19,410 nt of DNA from UBA1163 sp049513055 (GTDB lineage Bacteria > Desulfobacterota > BSN033 > UBA1163): assembly GCA_049513055.1 (NCBI GenBank), contig JBEKWN010000065.1, forward strand, positions 1-19,410. Reading direction: 5' to 3'. Below the pieces are notes generated by a model. The model ran no database searches. It was not told where the DNA came from and saw only the letters and a list, made by a program, of their open reading frames with translations. Made by a program: the position numbers and the translations under genes. Of this stretch, positions 1-6,902 are shown piece by piece (position 1 is the first letter of the stretch; each line of letters opens with the position of its first letter).

Positions 1-1881
1 TTTCCCCAAGCCGTCCCTCTCAAATATACCATCGACCGGAGAGGAATACCACCTTGCACAGCTACCTGTCCTCTCCATTGTAATGCTCAGGGTTATGTGG
101 CCCTCATCTCTCAGGGTAAGTTTAAAGAGGCCCTTGCACTGGTGAGAGAGAAACTTCCTTTTCCAGGAATTCTCGCCTATGCCTGTTCTCACCCCTGCGA
201 GAAGGAGTGTAAGCGAATCGAGGAGGATCGACCCATCCCCATTTGCCATCTTAAAAGATTCCTCGTCGATCATGTCGAGGAACCTGAAATTGAGTTTAAA
301 CCTTCCCAAGAGAAGGATCAAAAGGTAGCCATTATCGGCGGAGGTCCATCCGGATTGGTAGCTGCCTACGATCTGAGGAAATTGGGCTATCAGGCCACTC
401 TTTTTGAATCCCGAAATGATTTGGGCGGTCTCCTCACCCATGGATTCCCCTCCTATCGGTTACCGAGGCAGGTGATTGAGAAAGATCTCTCCATCATCAA
501 CAAAATGGGAATTGAGATCCGTCTCAACACCGAAGTAGGAAAAGATGTTTCCCCGGAAACTCTTCTTCAATCTTTTGATGCCATTTTTATTGGTGTGGGA
601 ATGACCGGCGCAGAATCAATGACTCATATCTTTAAAGAATTAAACAGCACTCGAAAGGGAACGATTCAGGTTAGTCCCATTTCTCTTGAGACCAACCTGA
701 AAGGGGTCTTCGCAGGAGGAGATTCAGTTACTGGTCCTGGAACGATCATCGAATCGATGGCTCATGGAAGAAGGGCCGCCATCTCGATTGATCGATATCT
801 CCGCGGCGAAGATCTGGTGGAAGGAAGGGAATCAGAAGGAAAGCAGATCTCACTTTTTCAAAGTACCCTTCCTGATTCAAAAAGGAAAGAAAAGGAAGTT
901 CTTCCTGATATGGTCAAACCTCTCGGTTCAGGCCTCGCATCAGAAGAGGCCATTGAAGAAGCAAACCGTTGTCTCAACTGCGGAGGTTGTTCGGATTGTG
1001 GAGAGTGCGCCAAATACTGCCAACCCAAAGCCATCGTTTATGGAATGAAAGAAGAAAGGATTGAGCTCCAAGTAGGAGCTATTGTTCTCTCAACCGGTTT
1101 CGATCCCTTTGACCCGAAGAAAAAGCCTGAATTTGGATATGGGGTCTATCCCAATGTCCTTCATGGTCTCGAACTGGAGAGGCTCTGCTCTGCCTCGGGT
1201 CCTACCAAAGGCGAGATTTTGATCCAAGGGAAGAAGCCCAAGGAAGTGGTTTTCATCCACTGTGTGGGGTCGAGGGATAAAACAGTGGACAATGAATATT
1301 GTTCAAGGGTTTGCTGTATGTTCACAGCCAAACAAGCTCACCTTCTCCGAGATAAGATTCCGGACGCCCGCATCACTGTCCTCTATATGGATGTGAGAGC
1401 CTTTGGGAAAGGATTTGAGGAATTTTACGAGAGGGTTCAAAAGGAGGAAATTATTTACCGGAGAGGAAATCCATCTGAGGTTTTTCGTAAAAATGGGAAA
1501 TTGGTGGTCAGAGGTGAGGACACCCTTTTAGGAGAACCTTTTGAATTGGATGCGGATCTGGTCGTCTTGGCCTCTGGGCTCGTTCCCCGAAAGGAAGAAA
1601 ATATTTTGAAAAATATGCTTGGACTAGAGAATTCTTCTGACAAATTTTATGCAGAGGCTCCAGGTCTCGATCCCATCATGACCAAAGTAGAAGGAATCTT
1701 TCTTGCGGGGTGTTGTCAGGGACCCAAAGACATACCGGATACGGTGGCCCAGGCGAGCGGGGCAGCTTCTTTGGCCTGCGCCCTCCTTGCAAAAGGACGA
1801 AAACCAGAAGTTCGGAGTCCGGAGTTCGGAGTTAATAAAATTACGAATCACGAATCACGAGTTGCGGATCACGAAAAATGA
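1..1881 (+). CDS. GltD-like / HdrA-like FAD and iron-sulfur oxidoreductase fusion (5' end outside window)
   Basis: The reading frame is open from base 1, so the gene starts upstream; 626 residues are visible. Residues about 19-63 hold a glutamate-synthase-small-subunit type iron-sulfur domain with Cys in CxxxCxxxC spacing (PCTATCPLHC) and again ACSHPCEKEC. An FAD Rossmann motif GGGPSG lies near residue 112 and the second FAD-contact motif AGGDSVTG near 239. A Cys-rich ferredoxin-like segment (RCLNCGGCSDCGECAKYC) follows at about 323-340. The rest matches the HdrA core, with CVGSRD near 421 and YCSRVCC near 433-440. Between residues about 200 and 235 the NAD(P)H-binding Rossmann domain expected in GltD-type proteins is missing. 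The last ~24 residues are translated intergenic repeat. The stop overlaps the next start (ATGA), so translation is probably coupled to the HdrA gene. I infer a cytoplasmic electron-transfer role beside HdrA; the physiological donor and acceptor cannot be read here. Confidence 0.85.
   Translation, partial: FPQAVPLKYTIDRRGIPPCTATCPLHCNAQGYVALISQGKFKEALALVREKLPFPGILAYACSHPCEKECKRIEEDRPIPICHLKRFLVDHVEEPEIEFKPSQEKDQKVAIIGGGPSGLVAAYDLRKLGYQATLFESRNDLGGLLTHGFPSYRLPRQVIEKDLSIINKMGIEIRLNTEVGKDVSPETLLQSFDAIFIGVGMTGAESMTHIFKELNSTRKGTIQVSPISLETNLKGVFAGGDSVTGPGTIIESMAHGRRAAISIDRYLRGEDLVEGRESEGKQISLFQSTLPDSKRKEKEVLPDMVKPLGSGLASEEAIEEANRCLNCGGCSDCGECAKYCQPKAIVYGMKEERIELQVGAIVLSTGFDPFDPKKKPEFGYGVYPNVLHGLELERLCSASGPTKGEILIQGKKPKEVVFIHCVGSRDKTVDNEYCSRVCCMFTAKQAHLLRDKIPDARITVLYMDVRAFGKGFEEFYERVQKEEIIYRRGNPSEVFRKNGKLVVRGEDTLLGEPFELDADLVVLASGLVPRKEENILKNMLGLENSSDKFYAEAPGLDPIMTKVEGIFLAGCCQGPKDIPDTVAQASGAASLACALLAKGRKPEVRSPEFGVNKITNHESRVADHEK
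1808..1876. repeat. Short-word intergenic repeat, partly coding
   Basis: Two word arrays: GAGTTCGG-type units (1808-1833) and ATCACGA-type units (1843-1875). They lie before the stop of the first gene, so they are translated as its C-terminal tail. Confidence 0.75.
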
Positions 1882-3812
1882 AGATCGGTGTCTATATCTG
1901 TCATTGTGGAATTAATATCGCGGCAACAATCGATATTGAGAAGGTGACGGCATTCGCCAAAACCCTTCCCCATGTCGCCATGGCCCGAAATTATCAGTAT
2001 ATGTGTTCCGATCCCGGTCAGGATCTGATTAAGAATGACATTAAAAATTCTGGTATCGATCGGGTAGTGGTAGCTGCCTGCTCTCCGAGAATGCACGAAA
2101 ACACTTATCGAAATGCTGTTCGGTCCGCAGGCCTCAACCCTTACTTTTTTGAAATGTCTAACATCCGTGAGCAGTGTTCCTGGGTTCATCCCAACAAAGA
2201 AGAGGGGACGAAAAAGGCAATGGAGTTGATCGCCTCTGCGGTAGCAAAGGTCTCCCTTCATGAACCCTTGGAAGAAAATGAGGTGGGTGTCACGCCAGCG
2301 GTCTTGGTGATCGGAGGGGGCATCGCAGGGATTCAGGCCAGTCTCGACATTGCCCATTCAGGCTTCGAAGTCTATTTGGTCGAGAAATCTCCCACCATCG
2401 GTGGTCATCTTGCGCAACTCGATCGAACCTTTCCAAATTTAGAGGAAACCTCTTCTACCCTGTTGCCCAAAATGGAGGAAGTGGCAAATCATCCTTTGAT
2501 TCACCTCCTCACCAACAGTGAAGTGGAAGAAGTAGAAGGATTTGTGGGCAATTTTAAAGTCAAGATCAAACATGATCCATGTTATGTAGATCCAGACAAA
2601 TGCAATCGCTGTAAGAACTGTGAAGAGGTCTGCCTGGTCAAAGTTCCAAGTGAGTTTAATATGGGATTGGTGGAGAGAAAGGCCATCTATCTCCCCTCCC
2701 CCAATGCGGTTCCTTTCAGCTATATCATTGATTCAAAAAACTGCCTCTACCTACAGAAAGGGGAGTGTGGGAAATGCAGGGACGCCTGTCCTGAAGGAGC
2801 CATCCAGTTTGAAGAGGTGGGGATGGAATTCCAGGTCGATATCGGGACGATCGTTGTGGCCACAGGTTACGATATTTTTGATCCAAAACTTAAGCCCGAA
2901 TTTGGGTATGGCCTCTATAAAAATGTGATGACAGGCCTTGAACTCGAAAGATTGCTCTCCGCCAGTGGCCCCACCCAGGGAAAAATTCTCATCGATGGAA
3001 AGGAACCCAAAAAGATCGTCTTCATTCAATGTGTGGGCTCAAGGGATAAAACCGTGGGCAATGAATATTGTTCCAGGGTCTGCTGTATGTTTACGGCCAA
3101 GCAGGCTCATCTCATTAAGGATCGGCTCCCTGAGGCACGGGTCACCATCTGCTACATTGACATCAGGGCTTTTGGAAAAGGTTGTGAACAATTCTATGAG
3201 CAGGTACAGAAAAAGGGGATCTTTTACCGGAAGGGAATCCCTTCTGAGATTTATCAAAGGTCTGGGAAATTGATCGTCAAGGCAGAGGATGAACTCCTGG
3301 GAGAACCTTATGAAGAGGAGGCAGATCTGGTCGTTTTGGCAACAGGTCTCACACAGAGACAAGATGCCGATCGTCTTAGAAGCCTTCTCAAACTCTCTCA
3401 AGGGGCAGATCGTTTTTATTTAGAGGCCCACCCAAAGATGAGACCTCTCGATACGGCCACCGATGGGATTTTCCTGGCTGGAACCTGTCAGGGACCAAAA
3501 GATATCTCCGATACCATCGCACAAGCTCACGGGACAGCTTCTCGAGCCACCATTCCCCTCTTTGCAGGAAGGGTGAGAATTGAACCAATTACTGCAGTGG
3601 TGGACCGCCTCATGTGTGCGGGATGTGGTCTTTGTGAGCAGATCTGTGAATACCGAGCCCTGAAGATGGATCCTTATCGGAAAGTCATGACGGTAAATGA
3701 GGCCCTTTGTAAAGGGTGTGGAGCCTGTAATGCTGCCTGTCCCTCGAGTGCCATCAGTCTCAGGCATTTTAAGACAGAACAGATCATCGCCCAGATTCGG
3801 GAAGTTTGTTAA
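1878..3812 (+). CDS. hdrA: HdrA-like flavin/iron-sulfur electron-bifurcating subunit
   Basis: 644 residues, full HdrA length. The N-terminal domain has C8/C10 (ICHCG), C43, C68 and C100. The FAD motif GGGIAG is at 146-151. An inserted two-cluster ferredoxin has C242/C245/C248/C252 and C289/C297/C300/C304. The HdrA signature CVGSRD and YCSRVCC places C385, C398, C402 and C403. A C-terminal 2x[4Fe-4S] ferredoxin has C580/C583/C586/C590 and C611/C614/C617/C621. In the family, HdrA carries FAD and couples electron transfer between ferredoxin, NADH or hydrogenase/formate dehydrogenase modules and a second acceptor. No HdrB or HdrC gene is visible in the window. Oddity: the family's usual Cys-x-x-Cys just before the LPKM segment is replaced by E190 and S193. 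The start has no Shine-Dalgarno sequence and overlaps the upstream stop by ATGA, which suggests termination-reinitiation. The core of about residues 318-560 is strongly similar to the C-terminal half of the preceding gene. Confidence 0.93.
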   Translation: MKIGVYICHCGINIAATIDIEKVTAFAKTLPHVAMARNYQYMCSDPGQDLIKNDIKNSGIDRVVVAACSPRMHENTYRNAVRSAGLNPYFFEMSNIREQCSWVHPNKEEGTKKAMELIASAVAKVSLHEPLEENEVGVTPAVLVIGGGIAGIQASLDIAHSGFEVYLVEKSPTIGGHLAQLDRTFPNLEETSSTLLPKMEEVANHPLIHLLTNSEVEEVEGFVGNFKVKIKHDPCYVDPDKCNRCKNCEEVCLVKVPSEFNMGLVERKAIYLPSPNAVPFSYIIDSKNCLYLQKGECGKCRDACPEGAIQFEEVGMEFQVDIGTIVVATGYDIFDPKLKPEFGYGLYKNVMTGLELERLLSASGPTQGKILIDGKEPKKIVFIQCVGSRDKTVGNEYCSRVCCMFTAKQAHLIKDRLPEARVTICYIDIRAFGKGCEQFYEQVQKKGIFYRKGIPSEIYQRSGKLIVKAEDELLGEPYEEEADLVVLATGLTQRQDADRLRSLLKLSQGADRFYLEAHPKMRPLDTATDGIFLAGTCQGPKDISDTIAQAHGTASRATIPLFAGRVRIEPITAVVDRLMCAGCGLCEQICEYRALKMDPYRKVMTVNEALCKGCGACNAACPSSAISLRHFKTEQIIAQIREVC

Positions 3813-3824
3813 TAAAGCTTTGGG

Positions 3825-3900
3825 GTCATTAAGTCATTAGGCCATTGAGTTATTAAGTTATTAATTTTTTAACGATTCACGAATCACGGATCACGATTCA
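3825..3900. repeat. Short-word intergenic repeat between hdrA and cobO
   Basis: GTCATTAA-like words (3825-3864) followed by ACGAATCACG-like words (3872-3900), ending at the cobO ribosome-binding site. The second array uses the same word as the array at 1843. Confidence 0.75.
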
Positions 3901-3905
3901 GGAGT

Positions 3906-4430
3906 ATGAAGAAAGGCCTTATCCAAGTCTATACCGGAAACGGAAAGGGAAAAACCACGGCAGCCTTAGGGCTTGCCCTCAGGGCGGTCGGTCACGGGAT
4001 GAAGGTGTTGGTGGTTCAATTTATGAAAGGAAATGTCGAATACGGAGAATTGGAGTCCGCCAAGAAACTCTCCCCTAATCTTACATTAAAACAGGTGGGT
4101 CGAGAAACATTTATCTCAAAACCTAATCCCGATCCAAAGGACTTACAGTTGGCTCAAGAAGGGTTCTCGATGGCAAAAAAAGCAATCCAAAACAAAGAAT
4201 ATGATATCGTGATCCTTGATGAGATCAATCTGGCTATTGATTATGGTCTGATTCCCGTCAATGATCTTCTCCAACTCATCGATTCCAAACCAGAGACGGT
4301 AGAACTCATTCTCACAGGTAGAAATGTGAAGCGCGAAATTTTGCAGAGGGCCGATTTGGTAACGGAAATGGTAGATAGAAAACACTATTACGATAAAGGG
4401 GTGCCGGCCAGAGAAGGGATAGAGAGATAA
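3906..4430 (+). CDS. cobO: Cob(I)yrinic acid a,c-diamide / corrinoid adenosyltransferase (CobO/BtuR type)
   Basis: 174 residues. The N-terminus GLIQVYTGNGKGKTTAALG is the hallmark of the CobO/BtuR/CobA(Salmonella) family, with the P-loop GNGKGKTT at 11-18. LDEIN at about 104-108 and the LTGRN motif near 137 also fit. The enzyme transfers the adenosyl group of ATP to Co(I) corrinoid, giving adenosylcobalamin, the cofactor of both acyl-CoA mutases downstream. It is slightly shorter than E. coli BtuR (196 aa), mainly at the N-terminus. The Shine-Dalgarno AGGAG (3900-3904) lies only one base from the ATG, which is tight. Placement directly ahead of a B12-dependent mutase supports a dedicated cofactor supply. 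Confidence 0.93.
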   Translation: MKKGLIQVYTGNGKGKTTAALGLALRAVGHGMKVLVVQFMKGNVEYGELESAKKLSPNLTLKQVGRETFISKPNPDPKDLQLAQEGFSMAKKAIQNKEYDIVILDEINLAIDYGLIPVNDLLQLIDSKPETVELILTGRNVKREILQRADLVTEMVDRKHYYDKGVPAREGIER

Positions 4431-4522
4431 AGAGGTAAAAAAATTATTTTGTTTACTACACCTCACCATCCAAACCTTTGATGAACTTTCCACAGTCATA
4501 TGGATTGAAGGGGGGATGACGC

Positions 4523-6196
4523 ATGTTCAAAGAGGACAAACTTAAAAAGGTTGAAGAGGAGAAGAAAAGGTGGATAGAGGATTTATCAAAAATCCTCTGC
4601 GAAACGCCTGAACGTCTCCCGCGGTTTACCACTGTCTCCGATCTTCAGATCAAAGGCCTTTACACTCCGGAAGATACAAAAGACATTGATTATTCCAGAG
4701 ACATTGGTTTTCCGGGTGTCTATCCTTTCACCCGGGGAGTCCAACCCTCCATGTACCGGGGAAGGCTCTGGACGATGCGAATGTTCTCCGGCCTGGGAGG
4801 CCCACAGGAAACAAACAAGCGTTTCCATTATCTGTTGTCTCATGGTGAAACCGGTCTTTCCATCGCCTTTCACTATCCTACGCTCATGGGCTACGACAGC
4901 GATTCTCCAATGTGCAGAGGGGAGATTGGGAAATGTGGCGTGGCCATCGACACCCTGAAGGATATGGAAATTCTCTTTGAAGGAATTCCGTTGGACAATG
5001 TCACCACCTCGATGACTATCAATCCACCCGCTTCGATCTTGCTGGCGATGTACATTGTCGTCGCGGAGAAGCAGGGTGTCAGTAAAAAAGAAATTGGAGG
5101 GACCATCCAAAATGATATGCTGAAGGAATTCATTGCCCAGAAGACCTTCATGCTCCCGCCGAAACCATCGCTCAGGATCATTGTCGATACCATTGAATAT
5201 TGTACTAAGGAAGTCCCACGTTGGAATACCATCAGCATCAGCGGCTACCATATCCGTGAGGCTGGGGCAACAGCGATTCAAGAGCTCGCTTTCACTCTGG
5301 CTGATGGCATTGCTTATGTGGAGGCAGCGATGGAAAGAGGACTCAATGTAGATGATTTTGCTCCGAGGCTTTCCTTCTTCTTTGATTCTCATATTGATTT
5401 TTTTGAAGAGATCGCCAAATTCAGAGCAGCTCGAAGGATGTGGTCAAAAATCATGCGCGAGCGTTTCATGGCAAAAAATCCACGTTCCTGGATGCTCCGC
5501 TTCCACACCCAAACGGCGGGTTGTTCCTTGACCGCACAACAACCTTATAACAATGTCGTCCGCACTGCTTATGAAGCATTGGCTGCCGTACTGGGGGGAA
5601 CCAATTCCCTCCACACCAATTCTCTGGACGAGACCTATGCAATCCCCACTGAGGAAGCCGCCACTGTTGCCTTACGGACACAACAGATCCTTGCAGAGGA
5701 AACCGGGGTAGCCAATACCATTGATCCCCTGGCCGGCTCTTATTTTGTTGAAGCTCTGACCCATCAGATGGAAGAACAGGCCTGGGAATATATCCGTAAG
5801 ATTGATGAAATGGGAGGAATGGTCGCAGCGATTGAACGAGGTTTTCCTCAAGCAGAAATTGCTGATTCCGCCTACAAGTATCAGAAACAGATTGACTCCT
5901 GTGAAAAGGCGGTGGTCGGTGTCAACAAATATGCGACAGAACATCCCCCCATTACGATCTGGAGAATGAAACAGGAGATTGAAGAAAGGCAATTGAGACG
6001 ACTCCGTGAGGTGAAGCAGACACGAAACAATCAAAAGGTAAAAGAACATCTTAATCAGATTCGAATGGCTTCTAAAAATGGGGAGAATCTCATGCCTCAC
6101 ATTATCAACGCGGTCAGGGAATATGCCACCATCCAGGAAATCTGTGATGTGTGGAGAGACGTTTTTGGTCGATATTCAGATCCGGGATATTTTTAA
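4523..6196 (+). CDS. icmA: Acyl-CoA mutase large subunit, isobutyryl-CoA mutase (ICM) type
   Basis: 557 residues covering the TIM-barrel substrate domain only; the B12 domain is the next gene. The B12-mutase signatures FTRGVQPSMYRGRLWTM and ISGYH (His243, equivalent to MCM His244) are present. Substrate-determining positions, aligned from memory to Propionibacterium MCM with a constant offset of one, are Phe88 (MCM Tyr89), Gln206 (MCM Arg207) and Ala115 (MCM Ala116). Phe plus Gln is the isobutyryl-CoA mutase pair and removes the Arg and Tyr that hold the methylmalonyl carboxylate. 2-Hydroxyisobutyryl-CoA mutase would have Ile and Asp at positions 88 and 115, so that is less likely. Odd: His117 replaces the near-invariant Asp of the AFDLPT segment. 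The likely reaction is n-butyryl-CoA/isobutyryl-CoA interconversion or that of a related non-carboxylated acyl-CoA. A G-rich Shine-Dalgarno (about 4508-4515) precedes the ATG by about 7 bases. Confidence 0.85.
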   Translation: MFKEDKLKKVEEEKKRWIEDLSKILCETPERLPRFTTVSDLQIKGLYTPEDTKDIDYSRDIGFPGVYPFTRGVQPSMYRGRLWTMRMFSGLGGPQETNKRFHYLLSHGETGLSIAFHYPTLMGYDSDSPMCRGEIGKCGVAIDTLKDMEILFEGIPLDNVTTSMTINPPASILLAMYIVVAEKQGVSKKEIGGTIQNDMLKEFIAQKTFMLPPKPSLRIIVDTIEYCTKEVPRWNTISISGYHIREAGATAIQELAFTLADGIAYVEAAMERGLNVDDFAPRLSFFFDSHIDFFEEIAKFRAARRMWSKIMRERFMAKNPRSWMLRFHTQTAGCSLTAQQPYNNVVRTAYEALAAVLGGTNSLHTNSLDETYAIPTEEAATVALRTQQILAEETGVANTIDPLAGSYFVEALTHQMEEQAWEYIRKIDEMGGMVAAIERGFPQAEIADSAYKYQKQIDSCEKAVVGVNKYATEHPPITIWRMKQEIEERQLRRLREVKQTRNNQKVKEHLNQIRMASKNGENLMPHIINAVREYATIQEICDVWRDVFGRYSDPGYF

Positions 6197-6216
6197 GGGC
6201 CCGAGGGGCCTAGAGG

Positions 6217-6284
6217 TCAAGGGTTTTAGTGAACAAATCGGGAAGACTAGAACCCTCGAACCCTTGAATCCTTGAACCCTCAAC
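6217..6284. repeat. Short-word intergenic repeat with inverted arm before the first B12 subunit
   Basis: CCTTGAAC-like words (6251-6281) face an inverted copy upstream: TCAAGGGTT (6217-6225) pairs exactly with AACCCTTGA (6259-6267). Confidence 0.7.
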
Positions 6285-6297
6285 ATAGGGAGGAATG

Positions 6298-6705
6298 ATG
6301 AGTCCGGAAAGGAAGATTCGAATTCTTATTGCCAAACCTGGCTTGGATGGACACGATCGGGGAGCAAAAGTGATCGCAAGAGGATTCAGGGACGCCGGTT
6401 TTGAGGTGATCTATACAGGCCTCCATCAGACGCCTGAGCAGATTGTGTCGGCTGCTATCCAGGAAGATGTGGATGCGATCGGATTATCCAGCCTGGCCGG
6501 GGCCCATGACTACCTTTTCCCAAGGGTGATTGAACTTCTTAAGGAAAAAGGGGCAGACGATATCATGGTCTTTGGAGGGGGAATTGTTCCCGAAGAGGAC
6601 CTCCCTGCCCTCACCCAGATTGGAGTGAAAGGGATTTTCACTCCCGGGACTTCCATCGAAGATGCTGTAAACTGGGTTCGGAAAAATGTAAAACCCAGAA
6701 AATAA
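6298..6705 (+). CDS. icmB: B12-binding subunit of the ICM-type mutase
   Basis: 135 residues from the second of two adjacent ATGs (6295 and 6298). The Shine-Dalgarno GGGAGG (6288-6293) is 4 bases from 6298 but only 1 from 6295, so 6298 is preferred. The fold is the cobalamin-binding Rossmann domain of base-off/His-on enzymes: DGHDRG gives Asp17-x-His19-x-x-Gly22, where His19 would ligate cobalt. GLSSLAG (about 62-68) and the FGGGIVP glycines (about 92-98) line the nucleotide tail pocket. It acts as the small subunit paired with the preceding large subunit. It closely resembles the second B12 subunit at 14711 and is distinguished mainly by its neighbour. Confidence 0.9.
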   Translation: MSPERKIRILIAKPGLDGHDRGAKVIARGFRDAGFEVIYTGLHQTPEQIVSAAIQEDVDAIGLSSLAGAHDYLFPRVIELLKEKGADDIMVFGGGIVPEEDLPALTQIGVKGIFTPGTSIEDAVNWVRKNVKPRK

Positions 6706-6713
6706 TAGTTTGG

Positions 6714-6831
6714 AGTTTTGGGTTTTTGGTTTGGAAATTAAAGTCTAACGAGAGGGGGGATCAAACAGTCTTTTCAAATCACGAAAAAGAAGGGGGGTGA
6801 AGGTTTAAAAGTTTAAAATTTAAAATTTGAG
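6714..6831. repeat. Short-word repeats upstream of the thiolase promoter
   Basis: TTTGG/GTTTTGGG-type words (about 6714-6738) and GTTTAAAA-type words (about 6803-6828). No strong inverted arm is seen in this gap. Confidence 0.45.
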
Positions 6832-6854
6832 ATAGAAGGAAATCGAAATTTAAT
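6827..6854 (+). promoter_or_regulatory. Candidate promoter of the thiolase/DUF35/dehydrogenase genes
   Basis: TTGAGA (6827-6832), a 16-base spacer and TTTAAT (6849-6854); each box matches the sigma70 consensus at 5 of 6 positions. The start would fall near 6861, inside the palindrome described next. Confidence 0.5.
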
Positions 6855-6857
6855 TAA

Positions 6858-6876
6858 TTGTTTTAATCTAAAACAA
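6858..6876. promoter_or_regulatory. Perfect palindrome, probable operator
   Basis: TTGTTTTA-ATC-TAAAACAA is an 8-bp perfect inverted repeat with a 3-base centre. It covers the predicted transcription start and lies 26 bases before the thiolase ATG. The symmetry and place suit a dimeric repressor; a hairpin in RNA would be weak because it is AT-rich. Confidence 0.5.
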
Positions 6877-6902
6877 CTATTCTGCTTTCAGGAGGTATAA
6901 GA

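Noticed and set aside
1703..1915. Small plus-strand frame whose product contains GVRSSEL and LRITNHELRIT runs
   Set aside because: The peptide is just the intergenic repeat words translated in another frame; the frame at 8766-8966 on the minus strand is the same artefact.
4586..5392. Long open frame on the minus strand opposite the ICM-type mutase
   Set aside because: It is antisense to a clear mutase, resembles no family and has no ribosome site; the similar frame at 13536-14405 opposite the second mutase has the same explanation.
4523..6196. ICM-type mutase as an alkylsuccinyl-CoA mutase of anaerobic alkane degradation
   Set aside because: That substrate has a free carboxylate and should need the Tyr/Arg pair, which this enzyme lacks; no alkylsuccinate synthase is in the window.
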